This document shows, piece by piece, positions 1-13,800 of a DNA stretch of 64,000 bases (the stretch's first letter is position 1; every line of letters begins with the position of its first letter). The translations under genes and the position numbers were made by a program. The stretch comes from Colletes latitarsis (taxonomy: Eukaryota; Arthropoda; Insecta; Hymenoptera; Colletidae): assembly GCF_051014445.1 (NCBI RefSeq), contig NC_135141.1, positions 25,257,422-25,321,421 on the forward strand, written 5' to 3'. Below the pieces are notes generated by a model. It did not search any database. It was given only the letters and a program-made list of their open reading frames with translations, and was not told the DNA's origin.

Positions 1-869
1 TTGTAGCGATAATTCATCAAGCATGCATCAGAGAAACCGTAACCTCGAATCGATAAGCCGTCTGCCCCCAAAAACCGGGCACCATTAACTTTAGTACCTC
101 ACCACCATCGACTGTGCGAAAGCGGATCAAAAAGTGTATGTCACACCTTGGGGACCACTCCTTGTGAATATTTTCATAACAGTCAGGAACTAATTATTAC
201 TCATAAATGTATTAATCATAACAGTCACAATCCCTGCATTGCAGGAACTTCGGATGATTGAATCGTAAAGTACAGTTCGCGGAAAGTCTGTCAATCTATT
301 AAGCAATCTCGTACTCTTTTACTCTTAATAGCTATCTAACTACTAGCTAGAGCTTTTCAATTGTTTTTTAATCGGCCATATACGGAATTGACAGGAAGCG
401 TTAATGTCCAGTCGTCAAACCGGGTTACCGTTTCTTGTCTAGAGGGATTCGTTCGCGAACGATCTCGAAGATAGTCGCCCGCCGTGTCGCTAAAAATTTG
501 GAAAGACCTACCGCAGCAAATCGAGTTAATTACGCGAGTTGCGGCGTGCTGCGATTGGTGGACGAGCGGACTCGACCACGGTGGTCCCAATTAGGTCAGT
601 CGAGACGCCGAAAAAGGACTCGCGTTACCGTCCTCCGGGACTGTGACGAACCAATTGACGATCGGTCAACGGTATCGGTTCACCAGATTTTCTGACTTCG
701 GTCAACTTTGAACCTCTCAAAATATTCTTGTTAACAAAACGTCCTCTTGCTTGGAATCCATTCGAGCGAAGATGCTTGGGACTTGAAAATTATTTTTAAA
801 ACATTTACCAGTCGGGAATGATCGAGTTAGGGTTCTCGATTGCAAATACGTTCGCGGGAAGAGTATCGT

Positions 870-949
870 GGAACTCGGGCGGAGCGTACCGTAGCAGCGT
901 GTGGGACAAGACGCGCCACGGAGGCTGCTGGCTCTGCTGGGGGCGGCTT
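870..949. repeat. 80-bp duplicated segment, copy 1
   Basis: This stretch resembles 1641-1719 at roughly 80% identity by eye. The best conserved core reads CACGGAGGCTGC followed by CTCTGCTGGGGGCGGCT. The two copies align without a net frame change in one plus-strand frame, giving similar short peptides around WD-T-HGGC-LCWGRL. The similarity stops abruptly at both ends, after which both copies run into CT-rich DNA. It may be a local duplication, a fragment of a dispersed repeat, or chance retention of a small exon. I do not recognise the family. Confidence 0.55.
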
Positions 950-1640
950 CTTGCTCCTTTGCTTCTTCCCCTCGTCTTAATTTTTTTTTTTTTCATCCCG
1001 CTGTTCCGTCTTTCTCTCGCGTCTCTTCCCTCTGTGAGCCCTCTTCGCCTCGAATGAATAAAGCAACGAAAGAGCACGCCGGACTCTCGAGATGCCCGTG
1101 AAATGATCGATTTAGGTAGCCTGAACTCTTTCACCCGGCTCACGAACGCGCCGCGATACGTGCGGAGGATTAAGGACAGAGAAAGCACGAAGGAGCTTCC
1201 TCGGAATCGTCGATCGATCGGGAACTCGCGGTAGAAGTTTTGTTCGCAGCAGCTGCTCGATTAATGTTTATCTGGAATTAATCGGGGCGCGATTATGGCC
1301 CTGGTTTTCCTTAAAAAGCAATAACGTCTTATCGATCCCTGATTCCGTTTTCTCCTTGCGTTGTAAACTCGTGACGTATCTTTCGTTTTCGGCCCGGTTT
1401 TCGACCAGGAAGTGCAAGTACTCCTAAATTCGAAAGTACAAAGTCTAATCGTAGCGTCGATTCTTGGCTTTGCGAATGATCGATGTTAAAGATAGAGTGA
1501 CAAATTTAGCAATCGATAGGCTAGGAAAGAATCTGAATCTGTCCTTCTAAAGTGTGCCGCGAGGTCGAGAGAATATTAACCATCTCCCCACGAAGCGTAC
1601 CGTAAGCTTAAAAAGGTTAAGAATGATCAGATTAGAGAAA

Positions 1641-1719
1641 GGAACTCGGCTCGAGCGGAGCATAGCCAGGCGTGGGACAGGACGAGCCACGGAGGCTGCG
1701 TGCTCTGCTGGGGGCGGCT
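1641..1719. repeat. 80-bp duplicated segment, copy 2
   Basis: This is the partner of 870-949, in the same orientation and about 770 bp downstream. It shares the GGAACTCGG start and the GGGGGCGGCT end. Differences are mostly substitutions with small compensating gaps near the left end. Function unknown. Confidence 0.55.
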
Positions 1720-4700
1720 CACTCATCTCTCCCCCCTCCAGGTTCCTCTGTCTCTCCCCCTCCGTGGCCGTCCCTCTGGGCCTGATCGTCGAGCGGCAGT
1801 TCCCCCACCCGAACGGCTTTCTCGTGGTCCTCGTGGACGTTCACTCGGGCCCAGGACTCGCGTTGCCTCCAGGAAAGGAGTCTCCTGGTGTGCGTGCGGC
1901 CGAGAGGAGGGAGCAACAGGTGGACGAGCACGTACGTGAACCGAATAATAGGGCCGAGTCGCGCAACTTGTGCCTTTCGACGATTTATCGATCGATGCCA
2001 CGATTAATTCGACATTGCTCTCGGTTTCTGCGGAGACGGCCCTGACGCGCCGATCGAGAACGATCCCGAACGGCATAGTCATCTCTCCTCGCGTCTAATG
2101 GACTCGGACAACCGCGGCGAATTTAATCAGTCGACTCGTCCCACTCCGCGTATCCGGTAGCGATCTTTATTTAAATATTAACCGCGTTATTATTCTCGCT
2201 ATTTATAAACGACGTCCCTGAAAAAGCTTCTCCGTGTCAGCTTGGATTTTACGAGCCACGAAACGATCTATTCCTATGCGATCAACAACTCCACTGTTCC
2301 AAATTTACTTATGGAAGCTGCTGGCACATTTTTCAAATTCACGAGTACTAGTTTCGTTCTAAGGCTTTTTCCAGTGCCTAGCAGTGAACATTACCCGGTA
2401 GAAATGCGACACGCAACGGAGCATCTGCGACGTTTGATATCGCGCAAATAAATTACGAGAAACTTTACCGTCTCTCGGCGTCGCTTCGAGATTCGTTGGC
2501 GATATCGTCGAAACTCCGGCAATCGTTGCGTTTAATTGCAAGCAACAATCGCTTTAAACTGCGTCGCCTCCGACCGGTAAATCGATACACTTGTCGAACG
2601 ACATCAATTTACTTTCGATGTCTCGCGACTATCGACGCGAATTTATCGTAAACGACGCGGGAACGGTGTACTTAACAGCGGAGGCGAAACTCGCGCTGTT
2701 ACGCGACACCTTTCCTTTACCGTTATTTCTACCTTTCCTTTCCGTGTTTTTTTTTTTTTTCTTACGTTTCTTTCGTTTTGGAAAAAACGTTGTACCGCAC
2801 GCGTGGGTGCGCGCGAAGACGCGAACACCGCGTATCCTTTTCGAGATTCTATTCGAGGAGACTGATCCTGAATAGGGATCCCAAGGGCGCCTACGTAATC
2901 CCACCCGCCATTGTACGGTGACGCCAACCAGTTCCCTTCCAGAGGCTCTTTTTCACGGTCTTCCCGTCGGGTTGCCGCAAACTCGAACGCAAACGCCGCA
3001 CCCGTCGGCTGCATCCTGAAATTTTGTCGCGTTTTACCAAAAGATCTGTTAGATTGAACTTTAAAGGATTCGAGCACCATCGGTAGAAATAATCGTGTTA
3101 AATTGCTTGCTAACAGAAAAAGTTTTCAGTTGAAAAGATGACATAAAAATGTCTGTCACCGTTCGTGCACCTTGGAGTCGTCAAATTTTATGGACTCGGC
3201 GAGGCGATCCCGCAGTTTTAGTGTCGTCTTAAAAAGACACCATTTGCATTTTTCTTTAACGATCCCCGCTACAAACCGAATAATTATATAGGTCGCGTGG
3301 ATGAAACGTTTCTGCGAATTTTGCATTAAAAAATGAAATACCGTCCCGCCGTCGATCGGTGCCAATTTTCTGTCACACGAGTAGGAATATCGCAATATCG
3401 TTTGATGCGCGACACCTGTTCCGGTGAGCTTCTCGAACCTGCCTCGTTTGTTTTCCTCGATATTCACCGGGATCCTCTCTCTTTCTCTCGTCTGCGTTCG
3501 CAAGTCGACGATAACCAGTTTGTTTCAATTATAAAAAGCGTTCTCAGGGTCAAGGAAGCGCGATGGTGTAACACGTTTCGAACGTCTCCCTCGCCTTTTT
3601 TCTTCTCGTTACGATCGATTCCTTTCGCGGGCGACGCTTTCTTTTATTCGCCCGGGTCCTCTTACCTGTCATCGAACGCGATCGACGATTACTCGGTAAA
3701 CGTATCCGTCGAATTTGTTTACAGTTATCACCTGCCACGATGCAAACAAGATAACCGAACCGTCTTTAAATAAAGAGTCCACGGGCAAAAGGGAGCGGGA
3801 GATTTCAATTTCTACGAACACTTTCTCGTATACGTAATAATAAAACTTATATTTGGGAACGCGTCTGTCTTCCATTAAAAAGAAGTTAGAGGAACGTGTT
3901 TAGGAATCGAACGGTCCCAATTTCCCGGAGCTCGTGGAAAGCCGGTTCCCGTAATGACAGTCCTCCTTCGACCGCAGAGCAGAGCAGAAGGAAAAATAAA
4001 GAGTATAATTGTACGTCAAAACAATGGTCGAAAAAGGGCTGTGTATACTTGTAAATGCGATCTGGCCGGTCGGCGATTATCAAAGACCGGTGTCCCGAAG
4101 GTCCAAGCCCTTTACCAGTCATGCTGAAGACGGGAGCCCTGCTAGATCCTATCGCGTACCCTTCTAATGCACTCCCTTTCCCCTCTTTGTCTCTGTTCGT
4201 TTGCCCTTTCTCCCTTTAACAGGCCGCTCCCTACCGATCGCGTTATTTCGTTCCACCGATTCGTCCGGGCCTTCCATCAACCGCAGGATTGCCGGGGACA
4301 ATCGACGGCCCTGGCCTTCCGTGGCTCCTCCATCCGGAGGAAGAACATATTGGCGCCAGGTAGTTAACCATCTGATCTTGGATCTTACGCAGTCGGAGGC
4401 TGAGGTCGTTTTTTCGGTAAAACCCGGTCTTGCTAAAAATGCCGAGTTGATCACCTTCGATCCTCCGCCGCCATTTTTGGCTTCCTCGTTCGCTGACTCT
4501 GAAATCGCTGGTGGACAGAGTGGCAAGCGGGAATTATTTTTTCAAGAATTACGTCGACGATACATCCATTTGTTTATAATTACTCTATTCTAGCTAATCG
4601 TGATAACGTGAAAACGATTTCCAGGAATATCAACAACTTGTTTATACACTCTCTAGCGAAATGGCCAGTTTCAGTATACGATTATTGGCGTTGAATACCA

Positions 4701-7480
4701 ACAAACTGTTGGAGTAATCACGTTGCATGGGAATCACACATCGAATTTTTCCGTCTTGGAAATTCATATTCCTCGAACTGTTTCCTTCGCCAACAGAATA
4801 CAGTCCAAGTCAAGAAGTATCGCAAATAATTTTATTAATTAAATCGTACAGATACACGTAGATAAAGATTTATTTGAAATTGCTCGAACGATCCTCGACT
4901 CCGACAGCGTCGATGACACCTGCAATAGAATTGTATCTGGCCTGGAACGACTGTCAATAGGTATATTTAGCTAACATCGACGACAGCTCGTTTCGAAACC
5001 CGTTCGAGAATCTACACCTATCGGAATTAACGAGTACGTACGTCGATGGATCGATCCTATCGCCAGCGAGGACATAATTGACCCACGCCTCGCGGATCGC
5101 GGTCGACAATGAGGCCGACGAAACGACGAGCGTTAAAAGTAATTGCATAATAGTAGACCGGATTGCATAAAGGCTCGCGAGGCGACCGACGATTTCTCCG
5201 ATCGACGCGCGACGCGATTCGTTTCGCGGTTAACCTTTAACGCGAATTCCGCTGAAGTTATCGATAGTTTTTCCCGCTGGCTTGTCCTCCTTCTTCCTCC
5301 GTCTCCGTCTCTCCGGCGACGGTCCTCGTCGAGAAAGTGCAAAGAAACGCGTCGCGTTCCTCGGGGTAAAATTCACAGGGACACCGATGTTTTCTAGCTT
5401 TTATGTACTATTCGCCTTACGTAACCGGCGCGGGGACATTAAACGCGACGATCTTTCATAATTTGCATACCGTAACGAAGCTAGAAAAAGACAGACGTTA
5501 CGATTTAAGGTTATTGTCAGTATCGACGGTTCCCCAGCTGACGGACGTCTGCATTCCGCGCGGATATCTGCTTGAACTTTGACGAATAAATACTACGAAG
5601 ACGTTGGGAGGGTACTATTATTGATACAACATACTCGTTACGCGAATAAACAAAACGATTCTGTTTGATTTCCTTTCTTAAATCGAAGTAGTCGAAAGTA
5701 TTCGAGGGAAGACCGCTCGTTGGCCGTTGCCGTGAAACTACCGAAACGCAAGGTGGTCAGAGGGGGGAATCTGTGAAACTTAACGGTCGAAGACGGACAG
5801 AACAAGTGCACGCACTTGTGGGAAGAAGGCCAGGGGTGTTCCCTGCGCACGTTGCGGCGTATAGGGTGCCCCCGGCACGAAGGTGGCGGCGGTTCCTTCG
5901 TGGCCGTCGAATTAATAGGCCATCTGCCGTTTCTTGCCAGCTCCTTCGAGGAAGTCAATGTTTAGGAAGTTCATGGGAAGCGGCGACAACGGAAAGCCCC
6001 ATAAACGGCGGAGGACATGGGAACGAGCGTTCGCAAGGAAGTCGTACGGTCCTACGCGCGACCTCCCCCCCTCCTTACCACCTCTCTCCAGACGGGGGAA
6101 AAGGCGTAGGTGCGAACCGGTGACCACCAGGAAATAGACGCGAGTAGATACTCCCTCGAGATTCCTTTTCCGGGGCCCCAGACTCCCACAGTGGACGCTT
6201 CGAGCGAACTCTTTGACTCTTTTGGTCCTACGTTCGGAGCAAAGACCCGTGACTCTACCAATTTCTCGAATTCCTCCTAAATACTTCGCTTCGGGCACGA
6301 TTCTCGAAGGAATGCAGAAGAATCGATCTTTTTACCCGTGAAATTAGCCCTCGATTGTTAGGAACCGCAACGAGCTTGGCGTCGACCGCGCGAAAGCCGC
6401 GATGTGGGAACGGCCTTTATCGTCGGATAAGCGGACGTTTATTAACTCCCGGAGAAAAGGTTCGACTTCCATTTAAAACCGTTTCTGCTCGAACGGGACG
6501 CAAAAAGAGACGAAGAACGCGGGGCACCCGGGGACTCCGACACGCAACTCCGAAGGGGGCTCGGTGCATTCAGTGGCCGCGATTGCGTAACAGATAAGTT
6601 TCGGAGCGATACACCGTGGGGCCAGAAACCGCAACCGGGGGGGAAAAAGGCTTCCAGGATCGGCGATCGACGCGTTTTCTCATCCCTGCGCGCGGCTTCG
6701 TCCTTCGCGACGTCCACGGAAGACTCACGGCATGGGAAAGAATGTCGTTGATCGAGTACGTGCACGCGCGCCCAGAGCGTCCAGGGCCTTTTCGCGCCGC
6801 GAAACCGGTCATAAATTCATCAACGTGCTCGCGCGAGACGCGTATTTCATTGAACGCGACGACGCTAACGGGACTGCCGACGATAGACGCTCTCGGGGGT
6901 GCCTTTCTTCCTGGGCGATTGTCAAAAAATGATTCCTCCATTACGATTTATTTTCTAGCAAACGTGCTTGCTCTTAGCAGGTATATTTGTAGAATCGTGT
7001 ACAGGTCCAGGAGGTAAGGACGTCAGGGATGGTTACAGGTGTGTGATCAGATTCAATGGTTCGGGCACATTAAACTTAACGATAGAAACTATATTATTTA
7101 ATGTTGCGATAATCTATTTTAAAGTACATGAAAGACATAAGCGACTTCTCTCGATCAAAGTTCGACGCAGCGTCTTTCTGCTCTGCAAGTCGAACCCTCT
7201 GGACTCCGGGGATAAAGAAATGGCTTTCCTCCGGCTGGAATTCTGAACGACGCGTCCGTAGGAAAGCGCGATCCGGGTAAATTAGCAGGTCGTAAAGCCG
7301 CCGGACGGACAATTTTCGTTGTCGCCGGACGAGATGTAAATCGAAAAGGATAAGCAGCGGGGTGCTGTTCGGGGCGTTGGTTTCGATTGGTCGGTCGGCA
7401 CGGCGAGAACCCGTTGCCACGAGAACAAGATTAATAAATCCGTAGGGACCTGCAGCTCGCGCGCGCCTGGTAACAATAAC

Positions 7481-8050
7481 GAAACACCTTTTATGCACGC
7501 GTGGATTCCACCTCCTCGTCCTCCTCCTCCGCAGGGCCAGCGGCGCATCTACCGCAACTACCAACCCATCGCCTCCTGTCTCGCTCCGTCCAGCAGCGCA
7601 AGCTTCTTCGCATTCACCTGCTGCTATTCGAAGATCAGCTGCCCTAACCGCCACCTTGGCAGCACCTTGCCGCATCGCTATCCTCCTTCACCTCCGTCGG
7701 CCTTCTTCCACCGCGTCTTCGCTCGCTTCTTCTTCCGTCGGTTCCCCGGGCCCCGGGTACTTGGCCTTCCTTCTCCATTCGTCGCCCGTTTCTGCCTCCT
7801 CCTCCTCCTCCTCCCCGGTGTCTTCTCTTCCTCTTCGTGACCGTCTCGAGCCGACCACATGCCCCCGCACACACGGCCGGGATTTTTTCGAAAAAAACCC
7901 AGCTGCGCCGCTCTTTTATGGGGGTCCGTTGACTGCTCTCTCGTCCCAGCGCAGCTTGCGCGCTTCTGACTGCGTTTCGCCTCGCCACGGCTTGACCTTG
8001 CCTGTAATTAGCCGACGCTTAGCCCTCGCGAACGCGGGGGAGTCGGGAGG
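7481..8050. other. CT-rich, CpG-rich block
   Basis: The plus strand is strongly pyrimidine-biased (many CCTCCT and CTTCTTC runs), which removes stop codons and makes several overlapping frames look open on both strands. None has a domain I recognise. Such tracts are common in introns and near promoters. No transcription start or splice pattern stands out. Confidence 0.4.
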
Positions 8051-10252
8051 GGCCCGGCTCCTTGATCGAAGACGCAATTACTCGCGGGCGTATTGGTTTA
8101 ATCTCGGAACGTATCTCGATACGCGTCGGACCACCGCGCGACGTCGTTTTTCCGCCGATCGGTTCGCGTTGCGCAACGCGACTACAGACTGGTTATAAAT
8201 TGGCACGCTTTAGGCGGCTCTGTAACATTGTCGAAAAAGATGGAATGGCACCTGTGTTGGTTCTTTGTCAGGGTTTCCTCATCGGGCAGCAGGTGACCGA
8301 CGACGGACAATGAGCCGCGGCGTCGTTCGATTCGCGTGCAACGGACGTTTATGCCGCGCGGCGGTCGCGTTCCTGCGCACCGGGACGGTAATTCGGGCCC
8401 CGTCCAAAGAAAACCCACGGAATTTCGCTGGAGCACGCGCCCGTTCCGTAATCGTACCACCTTTTTAGCCCTCGGCCGATGCCCATTCGCGTCGGTGGCT
8501 CGAACGGGCCCGTAGATCCGATCTTCGCGCTCCTTACGGAATCGACAATTAGCGACCAGGCGAAAATCGACCGCTTTCACGACCGTTTGCCCACGACTTC
8601 ATTAAACGTTAAGTGCCACGCGCGTTTTACGCAGACGATAGCGGAACTGGACTATATATTTCCGTCGTAAAACGCTCCTTGTAATTTACGCGCGACAGGG
8701 TACGCGACAACGACGGAACAGAGGGTACCAGGAACGTTCGATAATAATGATATTGTAGCCTCGATCGACGACTGCACGCGAAACGCATAATAAGCGTCGG
8801 GACGATATTTTTTATGCGCGCGTCAGTCCGGTATCGATAACTCCCGTAATTTCGAGTCCAACAGTATTTCGTAATTAAGCACTGGGCGATTATTATTTTT
8901 TGCTACCCGCGGATTTTTTTTTATACTCGTAAACCGTAGAAATTACGGCGCACGACTTTAGGGCAAAAGTAATTTGATCTTCTCGCTGTGGGCTAATAAA
9001 AATTAATGGAGAAGGTATCGAGCACTTGGAATGCGGAATATAAAATTTTTTTATCGAAACTGTCCACGTTTCGTGAAAAGTCATTCTCAGTTTTGAACTT
9101 CGGTCGGCGTCTCCTTTCGGTCCGCGCTTTCCCATGCGAATTTTTGCTCGTCTAACTGTTCGAGGAAGACCCGGTTAGCGAATTCCTGGTCGTTGGAGCG
9201 AACGGGGCCCGGTGAAGCGGAATGGATCCCGAGGTGGCGTCAGCGACAATAATGAAATTCAAACACGACCTTACCAAGCGTATCAATTACGCGTCCACCC
9301 CCAGCGTCTCTGGTCGGCGTCTTGAAAACGGTTGGCGCCCCTCGACTTTCCCACGCATCGCCGACGAGACGACTTTCGTCGCGGCCGACTCCTTCCGGGC
9401 CCTTGCCCAGCACGAGACTCTCCAACGTTTATTAAAAGTCGAGGTTTCCCGCCGCATCTAGACGAAACGCGGACGTCGCTCGAAATGAAATTCTTGCGTA
9501 GCAATTAACCGATCGCGGATGGAGCGGCCATTTAAATTGGATCTCGTCGCCGGGGAGAACCATTTATCGGTTTAATTGCTCCGTTCTCGCGATCTTCGTT
9601 CGGTTACCGGACCCACGGTTATCCAGAATTTCCACAGACTTACAGCAATATTCTTCTGTCGTTCTTGTTTTAAAAATTCGTGAGAATCGGTAGGATGGCT
9701 TTGCAATCACCGGTGCAGGTTAATATCGAGAATAATAGTGATCTGTAACGGTCGAGCGCTCCCCGCGTAAGATCTAAGCGGCCGACGTAACCGTCACGAT
9801 CGAACCCTCGCTTCTCGATCCCCGAGAGACAGAGAGACAGAGGGGGAGGCGGGCTCGAAAAAGGATCGGTCTGTGTGTGCCCCTCGCGGAAAAAAAGACG
9901 AGTCCACCACTGTGGGAGATCGCGTACGCAGGGTGCAGGCCGGTCGAGGAGTCGTGAGAGGAAGCTCGCCCGGTAAGAGAAGGACGAGCAGAATCACCTG
10001 CGGTGCACCTGCTGTGCAGGGGGCTCCTTCGGTCCCGTATTAAAAGTGTATCAGGCCTTCCTCCTCCTCATCCTTCTTCTTTTACTCGCTCTTCGTCCTG
10101 ATCCTCGCGATCCTCCCGTCTTCGTACTGTTAAATTCCAAACTTCAACTTCCCGTGGATCCTCCCCCTTCCTACAGAGATTCCTCCTCTTCTCAAAGCTT
10201 CTTCAACGTCCTCGAAAACACCAGATTCTTTTAGCCTACGCTTTTAACCCCT
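8051..10252. other. Unique DNA, no gene recognised
   Basis: CpG-containing unique sequence with no supported gene. A pair of E-boxes lies near the right end (9995-10011), listed separately. A CT-rich tract on the plus strand follows at about 10050-10200. Confidence 0.45.
9995..10011. promoter_or_regulatory. Pair of CACCTG E-boxes
   Basis: CACCTG occurs at 9995-10000 and again at 10006-10011, 11 bp start to start. CACCTG/CAGGTG is the E-box type bound by Snail-class and some bHLH factors (family knowledge). Whether anything binds here is inference. A second pair with the same spacing lies at 11640-11656. Confidence 0.2.
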
Positions 10253-10420
10253 TCGCAATCGCAATTCTATTCACTCGTCATCGAGTCCTGTGTATCAAAA
10301 TCGACTTTTCCATTCGCGAGATATTCGTAAAACAAATCTATTCTTTTTCGTGACAAATTTAAACAAAATTAAATAGTACACGTTCAAAAAATTACATTAA
10401 ATCGTGCGTCAAGGGGTTAA
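10253..10420. mobile_element. TTAA-flanked miniature inverted-repeat element
   Basis: TTAA at 10253-10256 is followed by CCCCTTCGCA. The right end reads TGCGTCAAGGGG followed by TTAA at 10417-10420, so the ends are imperfect inverted repeats. The TTAA flanks and CCC-TTxG-type ends are what non-autonomous piggyBac-like elements show (family knowledge). The AT-rich 150-bp interior has no coding capacity. A transposase source is not present in this window. Confidence 0.65.
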
Positions 10421-12846
10421 TATTAATTCTATCTTCTCGTACGTCTACGCAACCGAAATTTTGCTACCAAATTTTACGTATATAAAGGCGCTGTAATACT
10501 GACGATATTAATCTTCCGTTTCAGGGAGCTGCTCATCCATGGTTCTCGATTAGGAAATACCTGACGGCCATCCAGAGGATAATTGATCCTCGAAGCGACT
10601 GCTCTTCGGGTGGAAACGGTCTAAGAATGGGCGCGCCTGCGTTCCGCGGCCGGAAACCACGGGTCATTACGGCCCGCTTTCGACGGCGTCCTCGTCGAGA
10701 ACAGCGCTAACACGGGAACCGGATTTTTTGCATTAATCTGGTCCCGTCCGTTTTTTAAGATCTGACGCGGGACGGGCTGTCAATCGGCGGAATGGACCGA
10801 AACGAAGCCGTGGATAACTCGAACGGTAATTGCACTATCATTGGTATGATCGGGCATTTTGGAATGCGCTCCGGACTCGTTCGTGCCATCGAGAGCAAGT
10901 ACAGGGTTGCTTCTTTGATTCGAAGTTGGTCCAAGTATAATTGCCCCGTGCGGTTGCCAACGACTTCGACTTCGATCGACGAAAATCGACTACGGATGTA
11001 ATAATGCAGATAAAAATTTATTTGCGGTCGTAGCATTTGATATTCCCTTACATTGTGCATGCAAAGCAGAGACGACCGCACGATTACGGTTCGAGTTCAG
11101 CGAAGGTTCAACGATCTATCGACGAATCCTCTCCGCGGTCTCCGATCTACAGCTTCGGGGAACCTTGGAAACGTCGCTAATAAACGTAGCGATAACGAAT
11201 AAAACTTGACCGTGGCGAGATCCTTGCCGTGTAACTGATAATATGGAAATTTTCCGAGTACTCGTTGTTGGACGTAACACCATTGTTAGTAAATACTTTA
11301 GATAATATCCAAAGGTCCCCTTTGATTGAAAATTTAGCTATTCCAGAATCAATGACCAACTATATTATAGTTAGCGAAAGACTGTGATTTGCTACAGCCG
11401 ATTAGCGACGCAACACCGTTAGAATCTGCGGACCGTTTCCAATCGATACCACTCCCCGTTCGGAGTTCGTCCAACCGTTTTAGAAACAAAGGTAAATTGT
11501 TTGAAAAATAGCGCGTGTCGCGTCCACCGTAGAAGGTCGGTGCGTATTTCCTTCTAACGGACGGGCCTAGAAGTCGAATACGGTAAGACGCCGCGGACGC
11601 ATTTGTTTCACGGCGGCCAGCAGGAGCAGCAACGGCCAACAGGTGTATAGCAGGTGCACACCCTGAGCGGCTTCGAGAGTGCCGTGGAGAGCTAAAAAGT
11701 TTCACGTCCACCTGAAGGTCCCACACGAGAAACCGGGCGACTTTCAACCGTCGTTTTCTTCGAGCGCCACCACCACCACCCCTCGGCTCCCACCCCACGT
11801 AGCTGGCCCACGCTCGGCGTGCACACAGGAACGGGCCCGTCCTCCGTCTTCCCGCGACAGCACAATGCCATACGGCAAGAAAGAAACAGTCGGTAGACCC
11901 GGCTGGAATATTTCCGAGCCGGCGAACCCGCTGCCTCCTGCGTCAACCGCGACGACAGCCTCGTCCTCTTCGTCTTTTAAACGCTTCTCGACGTCCTGGA
12001 ATCGTCGGGACCCGCACCTCTCGGGACCAAACGCGAATCCCTCTGATCGTACCTCATACGGGCGCCGAAAAACGACCCAAAAGACACGGACCCCGGGAAT
12101 CTTAATCGACGTCCCACGTTTAGAAACCAAATAACGATTCTAAAGTCCTCCCAGCGACGATTACACCTTGATAGATCATTCCTCGTACCCTGGGGCTGGA
12201 AATAAAACGGAAATCGCATTGAGGGGGGCTTCGTTTTCGAGAAAATTCAATTTAAATGTCGCTTGTACTTACACCTTGCAAATTTACTACTACAGTTCTT
12301 TCGACGAACATTTAAATCGCGAAATGTAGGGGAAAGTAGGTGAAAGAATAGAAGCGGTGAGAGGGCGGAGAAGAAAGGTGTACGAAAAGAGCGCGCGAAC
12401 ACAAAGCGTCGAAGCACCTGCGTCTCATTATCGATCATCTATCGAAGAGGGCCTCCAGTCGGAGCTACCCTCGGGAATCACTATGTGCCGGTACGTTTCC
12501 GACCGTTGAGAATCCACCCTGTGTCGTGGCCGCTGTCAGGTGCTTCTTCCTGGACGGCAAGTGCAGGCGGCGCAAGTGTTTTCTCGATTTAATGACACGT
12601 TGTCCCACACACACGCGCACCTCACGACTCGTGCCTTTCTTCTTTCGCGGTCTTCCCGGATTTCCGTTCGTCGTTCCGTTGCACGGCGTCTCCAACGCCC
12701 CCCGGTATACAAATTCTGCGTAGGAAGTTGCAAATATATTTTTTTAAAGACGTTCTAATCTATACAAAATGGCTGACCGATTGTACGCGTTTTGTAAATA
12801 CCGGAACTAAAAATTTGCATTGTACGATAGAATACTCCAACGAACT
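10421..12846. other. Unique DNA, no gene recognised
   Basis: No supported gene. An E-box pair lies at 11640-11656. A frame running 11679-12134 on the plus strand is rich in Ser, Thr, Pro and Arg and has no recognisable domain. It overlaps an open frame of similar length on the other strand, so I treat it as compositional. Confidence 0.4.
11640..11656. promoter_or_regulatory. Pair of CAGGTG E-boxes
   Basis: CAGGTG occurs at 11640-11645 and 11651-11656, the same 11-bp start-to-start spacing as the CACCTG pair near 10.0 kb but in the opposite orientation. A regulatory role is only inferred. Confidence 0.2.
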
Positions 12847-12956
12847 TTAACCCTTTGCACCTGGAGACTTTTCTTCGACCACTTACTAACTCAAACACAC
12901 ATTAAAACAATATTATCGTGTCCATTCAGAGGGGCCAATCGAGTGCAAAGGGTTAA
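12847..12956. mobile_element. TTAA-flanked miniature element, 110 bp
   Basis: TTAA at 12847-12850 is followed by CCCTTTGCAC. The right end is GTGCAAAGGG followed by TTAA at 12953-12956. The 10-bp inverted repeat is perfect and the TTAA duplication is intact, as expected for a piggyBac-like miniature element. The interior is too short to encode anything. Confidence 0.78.
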
Positions 12957-13800
12957 CTTTCGACCTAAAGATTGCAAACGTCTCGTCGCGAGGTGCCATT
13001 TGGCGCAGTCTAATATTCCAAAGGCCACTGATTGTATATCGTCCGGGGAATGCGTGGAGGAACGTGTCCGGTTTTGACGAATGGCGGTTCGTAGCTGATA
13101 ATTGATCGCGTCGACCGGAATGGTAACGGACGACGATGATAAAGTTGTCCCGTATCGCGTCGATAAACCCGCGTTTGCGAGTTTTTACGTATCAAAGTTC
13201 AATTGAGTTAACGATCGCACCTGTACGTTCCTTTCTCCTCGCGCTAGAACGCGGCGAATGGCAGCTGGGAACGAGCGCGTGTCGCACACGGTACGCCAGT
13301 GTGTACGTACAGGTGGGACGGAGCCATCATCCTTCTCTTCGGGCAGCCCGCTCGATCTTCCCGTCCTTATCATAAATTTTCTCTCGTTTCCTGGGCCCCC
13401 GACAACGGCCACGAACTCGAGAGGACCGCTGGACCGCCGTACAAATTAGAAGCGCGGCGTCCGCCGACTGACGGCCGTAACGGGCCCCTTTTTCGGGCCC
13501 GCAATACTCGCAGAACGCGACGTCTTCGTTATCCTGACGCGAGACTGTTCGCGCAGATGTCGCGGGGCACTGATTTCCGTCCCCCTTCAAGGTGCACGCG
13601 ACGCAAAGACACCGTCTTGGTACCAGGCAATATTTTATTCGAACGATAATATCCAAGGAATCGTTCAAGTTACGATCGAAAGAAGACTAAACGGCGAACC
13701 CTGATCGCGTGACGCCATCTTGGTACCCAATCACATTTTATTCCGTAGATCACTGCTGATCTAAGCAAAATTTTACGACGATGTGGAAGTCTCGAGCTCG

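Larger units (their letters stand above)
1..7480. other. Unique DNA, no gene recognised
   Basis: No frame here has a recognisable domain or convincing exon structure. The DNA is mixed: AT-rich at the far left, CpG-rich with CT tracts at 900-1050 and 1700-1950, and homopolymer T runs near 970 and 2747. The one internal structure I see is an 80-bp segment present twice (870-949 and 1641-1719), listed separately. Overlapping frames of 60-160 codons occur on both strands and look compositional. It could be intergenic or intronic. Confidence 0.5.
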
